Positions 35,475 to 45,092 of a stretch of 57,136 bases of DNA are shown in pieces; position 1 is the stretch's first letter, and each line of letters begins with the position of its first letter. The DNA comes from Candidatus Fimimorpha excrementavium (GTDB lineage: Bacteria > Bacillota > Clostridia > Lachnospirales > Lachnospiraceae). The notes beneath the pieces were generated by a model that had not been told where the DNA came from, ran no database searches, and worked only from the letters and a program-made list of their open reading frames with translations. The stretch lies in assembly GCA_018710785.1 (NCBI GenBank), contig DVJD01000098.1:1-57136 (forward strand), given 5' to 3'. The position numbers and the translations under genes are program-made.

Positions 35475-35793
35475 CTTTCCACAATATTTATGTTACCCTT
35501 ATAGAAATTTTACCAAAGGGAGGTGGCTTGATGTCGTCTATTCGCTAATCACGGGACAATAAAATATACGAACGAACTTCGTCCTCATCTTTATGATTAT
35601 GATGGGTTATTTTGTTGTACTTATTTTGCGAATAGATTCATGAAGCTGACTCTGTCTGGCAGGTAGTTTACCCGGGCATCCGCCTGAGAATACCTGTTTC
35701 TGTTGGTGCGGATTTTTACGCCCATTGCTGATCGCCGGAATCCCATAAGCAAGGTATACAGATAACCCGTCTTCTGAGGGTTATCTGTTTTTT
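35471..35793 (+). promoter_or_regulatory. Leader of the MFS gene with two tiny peptides and a terminator
   Basis: A promoter candidate (TTGACT 35471-35476, TACCCT 35494-35499, 17-base spacer) precedes two small reading frames: MSSIR (35531-35548, after AAAGGGAGGTGG) and MIMMGYFVVLILRIDS (35593-35643). Then CAGGTA/TACCTG and ATCCGC/GCGGAT can form competing hairpins, followed by a strong terminator. This layout resembles ribosome-mediated attenuators of drug-resistance genes. Which drug, if any, cannot be told. Confidence 0.5.
35759..35793 (+). terminator. Strong terminator before the MFS gene
   Basis: CAGATAACCC pairs with GGGTTATCTG (10 bp, 9-base loop) and is followed by TTTTTTATT. It lies about 70 bases before the MFS start codon, so it is probably part of an attenuator and not an end-of-operon signal. 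Confidence 0.85.
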
Positions 35794-35861
35794 ATTGTCC
35801 TTTTCGCAAACAAATAAAATACGTGATGCGCAAACATTTGCGCGCAGAAATGAGGTATACT

Positions 35862-36696
35862 ATGTTTGAAAAAGACAAATGGGTGGATGCAGCTGATGAA
35901 TGCTGGCTCTTTTCTGCTGGGACCTGTCATCGGAGCCGCTCTCTACGCCGCGTTTCCCATGTCCGCTGTACTGCTCAGTGACGTCATCGGAGCCGCTCTG
36001 GCCAGCCTTGCACTGGGCATTGTCAAAATTCCGAAATTGGAAAAATCACACGAAATGAAGCAGAATATGATGACTGAATTTAAGGAAGGTCTCCTGGTCT
36101 TCCGGCAGGACAAAACGCTGTTTTATCTGGTGATCGCGGAGGCTCTCTGTATGTTTTTCTACGCGCCTTTGTCCTCCTTCTATCCCCTGATGACCAGCGA
36201 TTATTTCAGCCTTTCCGCCATGCACGGCAGCGCGGTGGAGCTGTCTTTTGCGGTGGGAATGATCGCATCCTCCCTGCTTTTTTCCAGTATCCTTAAAGTA
36301 CAGCGAAAAATCCGGGTATCTTATATGGGATTGTTTGGCATGGGAGCGATTTCAGCCGCCTGCGGGATGATTCCTCCCGTATTTTCCGGATGGATCCTCT
36401 TTGCCATCCTGTGTATGGGACTGGGCGCTTCCGGCAATGTACACACAATCCCTCTGACTGCCTACATTCAGGAAACCGTGGAAGCAGAAAAAATGGGACG
36501 GGCGTTTTCCGTACTGACCCTGATCTCTTCCGTCACCATGCCGGTGGGATTATTATTCAGCAGCCCCATTGCCGAAAAGGTAGGGGTTTCTGTCTGGTTT
36601 TTCATCGCCGGCATCGCCATCCTGATACTGACCGCCGCTGTCTTGCTTTGGTCCCGTCTTATGCCGCTTTCCCGGCAGAAAAGGAGGAAACTATGA
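35862..36696 (+). pseudogene. MFS efflux transporter, 5' part deleted
   Basis: From about 35884 the frame matches the second part of MFS drug exporters (NGWMQLMNAGSFLLGPVIGA onward, about 7 helices). ATG 35862 starts MFEKDKW in a different frame, which looks like the authentic N-terminus; the middle ~150 codons are gone and ACAAATGG (35875-35882) could be the microhomology at the junction. No transport is expected. It has a leader with terminator upstream and overlaps the GNAT gene (ATGA). Confidence 0.75.
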
Positions 36697-36842
36697 TTCG
36701 AACACTAAAACACTGCGACATGGAACCGATATTAAACATTTGGCTGGAAGGAAATAAAGAAGCCCATGACTTTATTGCCGGGGAGGTGGATGAGGACACC
36801 GGCGAAATGGATCTTACAATGACCTGGAACAAAAAAAATTGA
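36693..36842 (+). pseudogene. GNAT acetyltransferase fragment
   Basis: 49 codons. The opening MIRTLKHCDMEPILNIWLEG and AHDFI match the beginning of GNAT N-acetyltransferases (~150 aa expected); the acetyl-CoA site (RxxGxG/A) is missing. After AHDFI the sequence diverges (GEVDEDTGEMDLTMTWNKKN), probably a deletion junction. Start follows AAGGAGG and overlaps the MFS stop. Confidence 0.6.
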
Positions 36843-36926
36843 TTTTCTTTGCTAATATCCGTTCTCAAATCCTGTCTATATAGATAGAAGGCAAAAATCA
36901 TAGATTACGAGGGGGTGAATACTTGT

Positions 36927-37499
36927 ATGGAAGATGCTCAGATTATTGCGTTATACTGGAGCCGAAATCCTGCTGCCATCGAAGAAAGCAGCAATAAATA
37001 CGGCCGGGCGCTCCACCGGATTTCTTTCCGGCTCCTTTCCTGTGAGGAGGACAGTGAGGAGTGTGTCAGCGACACCTACTATCAAGCCTGGACTTCCATC
37101 CCGCCGAACCGGCCCGGCAGCCTGTTTGCCTATCTGGGACGCATTGTGCGCAACCGATCCATCAATCTCTGGCATAAAAACCACGCCCGGAAAAGAGGAA
37201 GCGGCGCTTACATGTTATTGTCTGAACTATCCCAATGTGTCCCCTCCGGCCCCTGCGCCGGTATCTCTTCCATCGAGGAGGAAGCGGAACACCGGCTTTT
37301 GACGGAAACCATAAACCGATGGCTTTCTTCTCTGAAGCGGGAGGACCGCATCCTGTTTGTCCGGCGTTACTGGTATGGGGACGGCATTAAAGAGCTAGCA
37401 GCCGAATGCCGCACCTCTCCCAATCAGATGTCGGGCCGACTGTTCCGTCTCCGAAAAAAATTAAAAGCGGCTCTGGAGCGGGAAGGGATCACCCTTTGA
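36927..37499 (+). CDS. ECF-type RNA polymerase sigma factor
   Basis: 190 aa sigma-70-family protein. Region 2 covers about 25-90 (RISFRLLSCEEDSEECVSDTYYQAW is in the conserved core; split: CVSDTYYQAW) and region 4 about 125-185 (IKELAAECRTSPNQMSGRLFRLRKKLK, split: IKELAAECRTSPNQ). I start at Met36927, after AGGGGGTG; a GTG four codons upstream overlaps the site. The membrane-anchored serpin starts 43 bases downstream on the same strand, so it is likely the cognate partner. Confidence 0.85.
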   Translation: MEDAQIIALYWSRNPAAIEESSNKYGRALHRISFRLLSCEEDSEECVSDTYYQAWTSIPPNRPGSLFAYLGRIVRNRSINLWHKNHARKRGSGAYMLLSELSQCVPSGPCAGISSIEEEAEHRLLTETINRWLSSLKREDRILFVRRYWYGDGIKELAAECRTSPNQMSGRLFRLRKKLKAALEREGITL

Positions 37500-37542
37500 T
37501 CCGGAAGAAACTGCGCCATATACCGCCAGAAAGGAGGTTCCC

Positions 37543-38928
37543 ATGAAACAATCACCTGATCAGAAACTGTTCGATGCCATCACCGATCTTTCCGATGAAC
37601 ACATTGAGGAAGCGGGAAAAGCGAAACTGACGCCCCGTATCCGGATCCGCAGGCGCATCCTGGCCCTGGCAGCCTGCGCCGCCCTCATCCTGGGCATCCT
37701 GCTTTTTATTCCCCGGGAGACCATTTCTCCCGCCGGAACACTGACCGACGTCATCTTTCCGCAGGCCTATGCCTTTGACGATACCGAAGCCAGACGGAAG
37801 ATTCTGGCGGAAAATCCCGTGGAGGACTCCTTCCTTTCCTCCATCCGGGATTTTTCCTACGAAACCATCTCCTGCCTCTTATCCGATACCGAAGAAAATT
37901 CCAATTATTCTCCCATCTCCCTGTATTATGCCTTGGCCCTGGCCGCATCCGGGGCCCAGAATGGAACATGGGAGGAACTGAGCGCGCTGCTTCACGTATC
38001 CGACCCGGAAACCCTCGCCGACCAATGCGCCAATCTCTACCGGCAGCTTTATACGGACAATGAGGTGGGCCAACTGAAAATTGCAAATTCTCTTTGGATG
38101 GATTATCATGTTTCCTGGAAGGATTCCTTCATTGACCGGGCAGCAGCACAGTTTTTTGCCTCTTCCCACAGCGTGGATTTCAAGGATGAGGCCACTGCCC
38201 GGGACATGGCCCAGTGGGTGGCGAAACAGACCAACCAGACCCTGCTGCCGGAATTTTCCTTTTCCGATAACCAAATCCTTTCCATCCTGAATACCATTTA
38301 TTTTCGGGATGAGTGGAGTACCCAGTTTGCGGAAGGCTCCACAGGCGAAGACACCTTTTATCTCTCCGACGGCAGCACCGTCTCCTGTGACTTCATGAAC
38401 CGGAGGGATGAAACTTCCTCCTTCTATAGAGGCGAGGATTTCCTCCGCGCCTCCCTTAGCTTTAAAAACGGGGGAGAGATGGTGTTTATCCTGCCCGATG
38501 AAGGGACTTCGCTTCACGATCTTTTATCTTCACCGGAACAGATTCGCTCCATTTTCGAAGGCGGAGAAGAAACGCAGGGAAGCATCACCTGGAAAATCCC
38601 CAAGTTTTCCTTTGATTCCGACTATGATCTGGTGGAACCCTTGAAGGAACTGGGCCTGTCCTCCGTCTTCAGCGAAGATGCCGATTTCTCCGGCATCACA
38701 GACAATTCGGCCTATTTCAGCCTGATCCGCCAGCAAACCCATATCGCCATCGACGAAAACGGCGCCGAGGCCTCTGCGTTCACAGAGATCGCCTTTGAAG
38801 GAACCCGGTGGGCACAAGAAAAGGAAGATGCGGAAATGATCCTGAATCGTCCATTCCTCTATGGAATCACCGCCCCCAACGGGACACTGCTGTTTGCCGG
38901 TATCTGTGCCAATCCGATTTCCGGATAA
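37543..38928 (+). CDS. Membrane-anchored serpin with anti-sigma-like cytoplasmic tail
   Basis: 461 aa. Residues 1-38 are cytoplasmic (MKQSPDQKLFDAITDLSDEH), the kind of tail found on clostridial anti-sigma factors; one transmembrane helix at about 39-56; then a complete serpin fold (~residues 90-459) placed outside the cell. The reactive-centre-loop hinge is ENGAEASAFTEIAFEG (about 406-420); P1 is probably near Thr421, so the protease target is uncertain. It contains NSLWMDY, YFRDEWSTQF-like and ILNRPFLYGI serpin motifs. Follows a sigma factor in one operon. Family serpins trap serine proteases irreversibly; here cleavage could be sensed (inference). Confidence 0.88.
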   Translation: MKQSPDQKLFDAITDLSDEHIEEAGKAKLTPRIRIRRRILALAACAALILGILLFIPRETISPAGTLTDVIFPQAYAFDDTEARRKILAENPVEDSFLSSIRDFSYETISCLLSDTEENSNYSPISLYYALALAASGAQNGTWEELSALLHVSDPETLADQCANLYRQLYTDNEVGQLKIANSLWMDYHVSWKDSFIDRAAAQFFASSHSVDFKDEATARDMAQWVAKQTNQTLLPEFSFSDNQILSILNTIYFRDEWSTQFAEGSTGEDTFYLSDGSTVSCDFMNRRDETSSFYRGEDFLRASLSFKNGGEMVFILPDEGTSLHDLLSSPEQIRSIFEGGEETQGSITWKIPKFSFDSDYDLVEPLKELGLSSVFSEDADFSGITDNSAYFSLIRQQTHIAIDENGAEASAFTEIAFEGTRWAQEKEDAEMILNRPFLYGITAPNGTLLFAGICANPISG

Positions 38929-39028
38929 AGAGGGCCATTTCCTTTGTAAACAGCGGGAAATCACACCACTTTAAACCACCCCCTGCGCATTGACAGCGCA
39001 GACGATACTAGAGAAATGAGGAAATTCC

Positions 39029-39877
39029 ATGAAAGGCTGTTCCATCAAAAAGTTAATCAACCTGACTTCTCTTTTCACGATTTATGAGAAAACCTTTGTC
39101 GATGACTACTATTTCACAGGGGAAAGCCATGATTTCTGGGAATTTGTCTGTGTCATCGACGGCGCGCTGGGCGTCACCGCCGGAACGGATGTATTTATCC
39201 TGGAGCACGGCCAGGCGGTTCTCCACAAGCCCATGGAGTTTCACCGTCTCTGGTCGGAAAAGAGGACCAATCCCCACATCATCGTCCTTTCCTTTGCCGT
39301 GGACAACATGCCCGCCGTAAAAGAGAAGCTTTTCCGTCTGAGTGAAGAAGAACTGGAAATCATCAAACAGCTGTCCCGGCAGACGGATCAGGTCTTTGAC
39401 CGCAGAAATGATATTCTGATTCAGGGTGTCCGTCCCGGCATGGAATATGAAATGCACCTGTTTGCGGACACCTTTGAGCGGGTACTCCTCCAAATGATCA
39501 AGGAAAACGGAGAAACCATCCTCCCCATCCCCAGCACCAGCGCAAAAAATTATAAAATCATCGTCACACAGCTGGAGCAGGCGGTGGGGGAAAGTCTGAC
39601 CCTGGATGAACTGGCGGGCCGCTGCGGCATGAGCGCTGCTTCGATTAAAAAAATTTTTACCAAATATGCCGGAACCGGCGTCATGACTTATTTCAATGAG
39701 CTGAAAATCAAGAGGGCCGTCCAGCTGCTGGATGAGGGGAAAACCATCGGACAGACCGCCGCGCTTTTGGGATTTTCCGATCAGAATTATTTCAGCACCG
39801 TATTTAAGCGCATCATGAAACAGCCGCCGTCGGTGTATCAGAAACAGCGAAAGCAGCTGGAGTATATCAGTATCTGA
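39029..39877 (+). CDS. AraC-family transcriptional regulator
   Basis: 282 aa. Cupin-type sensor domain at about 25-165; C-terminal double helix-turn-helix at about 185-280 with GFSDQNYFSTVFKRIMKQPPS (split: GFSDQNYFSTVFKR). ATG after GAGG. It precedes a Gfo/Idh/MocA gene by 92 bases on the same strand and probably controls it. Confidence 0.9.
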   Translation: MKGCSIKKLINLTSLFTIYEKTFVDDYYFTGESHDFWEFVCVIDGALGVTAGTDVFILEHGQAVLHKPMEFHRLWSEKRTNPHIIVLSFAVDNMPAVKEKLFRLSEEELEIIKQLSRQTDQVFDRRNDILIQGVRPGMEYEMHLFADTFERVLLQMIKENGETILPIPSTSAKNYKIIVTQLEQAVGESLTLDELAGRCGMSAASIKKIFTKYAGTGVMTYFNELKIKRAVQLLDEGKTIGQTAALLGFSDQNYFSTVFKRIMKQPPSVYQKQRKQLEYISI

Positions 39878-39968
39878 ATTCAAAGAAAATATCTCTTTTT
39901 TTGTATAGAAACTCATTTTCAGCTATGGTATTCTGGTGTTACCAACTAAGGAAATGGAGATATGTACT

Positions 39969-41177
39969 ATGAGCAAATTGAAAGTCGGAATCATCGGGCT
40001 TGGCTCCCGCGGATTTAGTTTACTGAAAGAAATCATCCTTCCCATTGACACCATTGAAGTGACTGCAGTCTGCGATTCCTATGAGGACCGTGCAAAAGAG
40101 GGCGCAGATGAAGTGGAAAAGAAATACGGTCATCTGCCGTTCTTCACCACAGATGCCTATGAAATCATCCGCAATGAACAGGTGGAAGCGGTCGTCATCA
40201 GCTGTGCATGGGAAAGCCATATCCCTCTGGCCATCGCCGCCATGAAGGCAGGAAAGGCCGTGGGCATGGAAGTCGGCGGCGCTTACAGCGTGCAGCAGTG
40301 CTGGGATCTGGTGCGCACCTATGAAGAAACCAAAACACCGTTTATGTTCCTGGAAAACTGCTGCTTTGGAAGACGGGAACTGATGGTATTAAATATGGTC
40401 CGCCAGGGCCTATTCGGCGATATCATAGCCTGCAAGGGCGGATATCTCCACGATCTGAGAGATGAAGTCAGCGAAGGGGAACAGAACCGCCACTACCGCC
40501 TGCGCAATTATATTCACCGAAACGGGGAAAATTATCCGACCCATGAGCTGGGTCCCATCGCAAAGGTGCTGAACATCAACCATGGAAACCGCATGCTGTC
40601 CCTGACATCCACGGCTTCCCGGGCTGCCGGACTGCATGAATATATCAAAACACATATGCCGGAAAATGAAGAATTGCTGCATACCCGATTCGCCCAGGGA
40701 GATATCGTCACCACTGTGATCCGCTGCGCAGGCGGAGAAACCATCACCCTCACCCTGGATACCACCCTCCCCCGCTACTATTCCCGCGACTTCACGGTGC
40801 GGGGCACCAAAGGAATGTATGAGGAAGTGACGGATTCCATCTTCTTTGATGAAGAGCACAAAGATCTTCACTTTAAGTGGCACGAACAGTGGGGCAACGC
40901 CAAGAAGTATGCCGATCCGTATGAGCATCCCATCTGGAAACAGTTTCTGTCCGACGGCGTGCACGGTTCCCACGGCGGTATGGACTGGCTGGTCTTCAAC
41001 GCCTTCTTTGACAGCATCATCGAAAAGAAGCCCTGCCCCATCGACGTATACGACGCAGCCTCCTGGATGTGCATCACCGCGCTGTCCGAAGAATCCATCG
41101 CTCTGGGCGGACAGCCCGTCGCCATCCCGGATTTCACCAACGGAGCCTGGACCACATCCGAAGATCCGCTGGGCTAA
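39969..41177 (+). CDS. Gfo/Idh/MocA-family oxidoreductase
   Basis: 402 aa. Rossmann loop GLGSRG at about 9-14; a C-terminal domain larger than that of the other two in the window. The EKP motif is replaced by MEVGG, as in alpha-N-acetylgalactosaminidase-type (GH109-like) or related glycan-acting members; the activity is therefore uncertain. Start Met39969 after GGAGA. The stop overlaps the convergent ABC gene by 4 bases. Confidence 0.85.
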   Translation: MSKLKVGIIGLGSRGFSLLKEIILPIDTIEVTAVCDSYEDRAKEGADEVEKKYGHLPFFTTDAYEIIRNEQVEAVVISCAWESHIPLAIAAMKAGKAVGMEVGGAYSVQQCWDLVRTYEETKTPFMFLENCCFGRRELMVLNMVRQGLFGDIIACKGGYLHDLRDEVSEGEQNRHYRLRNYIHRNGENYPTHELGPIAKVLNINHGNRMLSLTSTASRAAGLHEYIKTHMPENEELLHTRFAQGDIVTTVIRCAGGETITLTLDTTLPRYYSRDFTVRGTKGMYEEVTDSIFFDEEHKDLHFKWHEQWGNAKKYADPYEHPIWKQFLSDGVHGSHGGMDWLVFNAFFDSIIEKKPCPIDVYDAASWMCITALSEESIALGGQPVAIPDFTNGAWTTSEDPLG

Positions 41178-43060
41178 TCGGCAAAGTTTCCTGTATACAG
41201 CTGATAATACTTTCCTTTCTTTTCTATCAGCTCATCGTGGGTTCCCCGCTCAATGATGCGTCCCTGTTCCATGACCATGATGCAGTCCGCATTCTTGACC
41301 GTGGACAGACGGTGGGCGATGACAAAGGTGGTACGTCCTTTCATCAGGGCATCCATACCGGCCTGAACCAGTTTTTCGGTACGGGTATCGATGGAGGACG
41401 TGGCCTCATCCAGGATCAGGGCCGGAGGATCGGCCACAGCCGCACGGGCGATGGCCAAAAGCTGGCGCTGTCCCTGGCTCAAATTGGCGCCGTCGCCGGT
41501 CAGCATGGTTGCGTAACCGTCCGGAAGACGGCGGATGAAACCGTCGGCATTGGCCAGTTTGGCGGCGTTGATGCATTCTTCGTCGGTGGCATCCATTTTT
41601 CCGTAGCGGATATTGTCCATGACGGTTCCGGTAAACAGATGGGTATCCTGAAGCACCATTCCCAGGGAACGGCGCAGATCCTGTTTTTTGATCTTATTGA
41701 TGTTGATGCCGTCATAGCGGATTTTTCCGTCCGCGATATCATAGAATCGGTTGATCAGGTTGGTAATTGTCGTCTTACCGGCACCGGTGGCTCCGACAAA
41801 GGCGATCTTCTGTCCCGGCTTTGCCCACAGGCTGATATTATGAAGAACGATCTTTTCATCCGTATAGCCGAAATCCACATCGTCGAAGACGACGTCGCCT
41901 TCCAGCCTGGTGTACGTAACTGTGCCTTCCGCCTTATGGGGATGCTTCCAGACCCACATGTTGGTTCTTACAGGGGATTCGGTCATCTGTCCGTCGGCAT
42001 CCTGTTTGGCATAAACCAGTTCCACGTATCCCTCATCCTGTTCCGGTTCCTGATCCATCAGATCAAAGACACGCTGTGCACCGGCAGCCGCATTGATTAA
42101 GAAATTGATCTGCTGGCTGACCTGGGTGATGGGGTTGGTAAAGCTCTTATTCAGTCCTACGAAGGTGACGACGGTACCGATGGTCACACCTGCGATGCCG
42201 TTGATTCCGAGGATGGCGCCCACGATGGCCACCAGGGCGTAACTGATCCATCCGATGTTGGCATTGACCGGCATCAGCAGATTGGCATAGCCGTTGGCCT
42301 TTTCTGTGCTTTCCCTCAAAACTTCATTGACCTTGTGGAAATCAGCCTTGGCTGCTTCCTCATGGCAGAAGACCTTTACCACCTTCTGACCATCCAGCAT
42401 TTCCTCGATGAACCCATCCATATTTCCGAGAGCAATCTGCTGACGGATGAAATATTTCCCGGACAGTTTGGAAAAATTGGACGTCACCAGCAGCATGACG
42501 GCCGCTGTCAGAAGGGAGATGATGGTCAGCGTCGGATTCAGTATAATCATCGTAACCAGCGTCGCCATCATTGTGATGACAGAGTTTATGATCTGCGGAA
42601 TACTCTGGCTTAACATCTGCCGTAAGGTGTCCACATCGTTGGTGTAGACGGACATGATGTCGCCGTGGGCATGGGTATCGAAATATTTGATCGGCAGCGC
42701 CTCCATCCTGCGAAACAGTTCATCTCTCAGGCGGCGCATGGTCCCCTGGCTGACATTGACCATGATCCGGTTATAGGAAAACGCGGCGATGACCCCCACT
42801 GCCATGACGCAGGCCAGACGGAACAGATCCGATGCCAGGCCGCTGAAATCATCGGAGCCATTGGCCAGCATGGGCGTAATATAATCATCCACCAATGTCT
42901 GCGGAAAGGTGGAGCCGACGACTGTGGCGATGGCCGTGATCAGAATACAGGCCACCACAAGCAGAAACGGAAATTTGTAATAGTGAAGCATATATGTGAT
43001 GACCCGGCTGATCAGTTTTGTCGCTGCAACACTCCTGGGTCTGGATTTTTGATTGTTCAT
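41174..43060 (-). CDS. ABC exporter, fused membrane and ATPase domains
   Basis: 628 aa half-transporter: six membrane helices within residues ~25-335, nucleotide-binding domain ~385-625. Walker A GATGAGKTT near 432, signature LSQGQRQ, Walker B LILDEATS. It probably forms a heterodimer with the product upstream. The partner is damaged (see 43085-44608), so function is in doubt. Second ABC gene of a MarR-controlled operon, 24 bases behind the other subunit. Confidence 0.92.
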   Translation of the reverse strand: MNNQKSRPRSVAATKLISRVITYMLHYYKFPFLLVVACILITAIATVVGSTFPQTLVDDYITPMLANGSDDFSGLASDLFRLACVMAVGVIAAFSYNRIMVNVSQGTMRRLRDELFRRMEALPIKYFDTHAHGDIMSVYTNDVDTLRQMLSQSIPQIINSVITMMATLVTMIILNPTLTIISLLTAAVMLLVTSNFSKLSGKYFIRQQIALGNMDGFIEEMLDGQKVVKVFCHEEAAKADFHKVNEVLRESTEKANGYANLLMPVNANIGWISYALVAIVGAILGINGIAGVTIGTVVTFVGLNKSFTNPITQVSQQINFLINAAAGAQRVFDLMDQEPEQDEGYVELVYAKQDADGQMTESPVRTNMWVWKHPHKAEGTVTYTRLEGDVVFDDVDFGYTDEKIVLHNISLWAKPGQKIAFVGATGAGKTTITNLINRFYDIADGKIRYDGININKIKKQDLRRSLGMVLQDTHLFTGTVMDNIRYGKMDATDEECINAAKLANADGFIRRLPDGYATMLTGDGANLSQGQRQLLAIARAAVADPPALILDEATSSIDTRTEKLVQAGMDALMKGRTTFVIAHRLSTVKNADCIMVMEQGRIIERGTHDELIEKKGKYYQLYTGNFAD

Positions 43061-43084
43061 AAGTTCGTTTCCTCCTCCCTGGTT

Positions 43085-44608
43085 TTAAGCGGGCTGATCA
43101 AAATCGCCGCCGCCCTCCATCTGCGAATTGTAGATTTCCTGATAAATGGCGTTGGTTTTCAGCAGGTTTTCATGGGTATCAAAGGCATCGATCTTACCAT
43201 CCTCCAGCACCAGAATCCGGTCTGCATGCTGCACACTGGAAATACGCTGGGCGATGATGATCTTTGTGGTACCCGGGATCTGTTTGGCAAAGGCTGCGCG
43301 GATGCTGGCGTCGGTCGCCGTATCCACCGCGCTGGTGGAATCATCCAGGATCAGCACCTTCGGTTTTTTCAGAAGGGCGCGGGCAATACAGAGACGCTGC
43401 TTCTGACCGCCGGAAACATTGGAACCGCCCCGCTCGATCCGGGTTTCATATCCATCCGGCATCCGGTCGATGAACTCATCGGCACAGGCGGCCTTGCAGG
43501 CTTCGATGCACGCTTCCTTGGTGGCATCCGGATTTCCCCAGCGCAGGTTATCCAGTATGCTGCCGGAAAACAGGGTATTTTTCTGAAGGACCACGGAAAC
43601 CTGATTTCTCAGAACTTCCGTGTCATACTTTCTGACATCCACACCGCCGACGCAGACCGAACCGCTGTCCACATCATACAGACGGCAGATCAGATTGACC
43701 AGACTGCTCTTTCCAGAACCGGTTCCGCCGATGACGCCGATGGTTTCTCCGCTCTTAATGTGCAGGTCAATGTCGGACAAAGCATTTTTTCCGCTGCCAT
43801 GTTTATAAGAAAAATTCACATGGTTGAAATCGATCTGTCCGTCCTTTACCTCCATCACCGGGTCAGCCGGATCCTTCAGATCGGGAACTTCATCCAGCAC
43901 TTCGCTGATACGGCGGATGCTGGCCAGAGACATACTGATCATAACCACGATCATGGACAGCATCATCAGACTCATGAGCAGACTCATGATATAGCTGAAC
44001 AGACTGGTCAGATCACCGGTGGTCATGCTTCCGCTGACGATAAACTGGGCGCCGAACCAGGATACGGAGATGATGCAGAAATAAATGGCGATCATCATGG
44101 CCGGGTTGTTGAATGCCAAAAGCCCCTCTGCCTTTACGGAAAGGTCATACAGCATTTTGGAGGCTCTGGAAAATTTGACATTCTCGTAGTCTTCCCGGAC
44201 AAAGGCCTTTACCACACGGATGGCCGTCACATTTTCCTGCACACTGGTGATATCCGTGGTCATACGGGTAACCAGGCCCGGCACACTGAATTTATCAATA
44301 TTGGAAAAGGAAAACGTCTGAATATTGGAATAGATCGCTTCCCTCAGATTGGCAGACAGACCGGCTGCTGCTCCGGCAGCATTTCGTCCTGCCAGCGCGC
44401 CAAATATCAGCCCCAGAAAAGCCATGACAACCATGACGGCGCCCAAGCCATATACCACCGGAAGATTACCGGCTTCCAGGCCTCTGTCAATGATGAACGC
44501 CGTGACAAAGGGCATCAGTATTTCCATAATAACTTCAAGGGCGGTCAAACCGATGCATAGAAAGGTCTGCCGTTTATACTGTTTGAGCTGTTTCAACACA
44601 TTTCTCAC
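43085..44608 (-). CDS. ABC exporter half with an internal deletion
   Basis: 507 aa; heterodimeric exporters of this type are ~575 aa. Walker A GGTGSGKSS, signature VSGGQKQR and Walker B LILDDSTSAVD are intact. About 68 residues are missing between DITSVQ (residues ~119-124) and ENVTAIRVVKAFV, covering helices 3 and 4, while the frame is kept. GTG start after GGAGG. The MarR gene upstream overlaps its 5' end by 35 bases. An inactive membrane domain is expected unless the protein assembles differently. Confidence 0.85.
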   Translation of the reverse strand: MRNVLKQLKQYKRQTFLCIGLTALEVIMEILMPFVTAFIIDRGLEAGNLPVVYGLGAVMVVMAFLGLIFGALAGRNAAGAAAGLSANLREAIYSNIQTFSFSNIDKFSVPGLVTRMTTDITSVQENVTAIRVVKAFVREDYENVKFSRASKMLYDLSVKAEGLLAFNNPAMMIAIYFCIISVSWFGAQFIVSGSMTTGDLTSLFSYIMSLLMSLMMLSMIVVMISMSLASIRRISEVLDEVPDLKDPADPVMEVKDGQIDFNHVNFSYKHGSGKNALSDIDLHIKSGETIGVIGGTGSGKSSLVNLICRLYDVDSGSVCVGGVDVRKYDTEVLRNQVSVVLQKNTLFSGSILDNLRWGNPDATKEACIEACKAACADEFIDRMPDGYETRIERGGSNVSGGQKQRLCIARALLKKPKVLILDDSTSAVDTATDASIRAAFAKQIPGTTKIIIAQRISSVQHADRILVLEDGKIDAFDTHENLLKTNAIYQEIYNSQMEGGGDFDQPA

Positions 44609-45092
44609 GGTAAATGAACCTCCTGTCTAAATGTTCTTTGTCGTGCTCCATGTTCGTCAGCTGACGCAGAAGCTTCTGCTCCAGCAGCCACAGCTGCGCT
44701 TTTTCTTCCCGATCGAGCACACGACAAATTTCGGCTTCCAGCCCATCGACTTTCTGAATAAAGGCATTGCCTTCCTTCTTAAGCTTTTCGGTTGGAAGCA
44801 CTTTCTTTTTCCGGATATCTCCAGGATTTTCACCGCTACAGAGATATCCGTTCTCTTTTAATTTTTTAATCATGACAGACAGTGTCGGTTTGGATACGCC
44901 GGTTTCATGGCACAGCTGTGTCAGATACGTTCCCTGAGGATGATTTTTTAAAATATACACCAGCAAATACATCTGTGTCCCACTCATATCTTCATTCTTC
45001 AGATGCATTTCCATTTGGGCATTCAGGCCTCGGCTGATTTTTCTCAACATGGGAAGCAATTCTTCCTCTTTGCGTTCTTCCTCCATCTCCAT
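44574..45092 (-). CDS. MarR-family regulator
   Basis: 172 aa. Winged helix-turn-helix at about 45-110 (LVYILKNHPQGTYLTQLCHETGVSKPTLS, split: GTYLTQLCHETGVSKPTLS) followed by DIRKKKVLPTEKLKKEG, the typical wing/linker. Start Met45092 lies five bases after GGAGG; an upstream GTG is rejected. First gene of the operon with the ABC pair, so it likely represses it in response to a drug or toxic ligand. Confidence 0.9.
   Translation of the reverse strand: MEMEEERKEEELLPMLRKISRGLNAQMEMHLKNEDMSGTQMYLLVYILKNHPQGTYLTQLCHETGVSKPTLSVMIKKLKENGYLCSGENPGDIRKKKVLPTEKLKKEGNAFIQKVDGLEAEICRVLDREEKAQLWLLEQKLLRQLTNMEHDKEHLDRRFIYREKCVETAQTV

Noticed and set aside
35660-35720. TPP-riboswitch-like CTGAGAATACC in the MFS leader
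   Set aside because: The rest of the TPP core (the CCTGATCTGG and AATGCCNGCG blocks) is absent.
42665-44560. Plus-strand reading frame of 631 codons across the ABC genes
   Set aside because: Antisense to two proteins with intact Walker and signature motifs; it lacks a start signal and shows only His/Gln-rich shadow composition.
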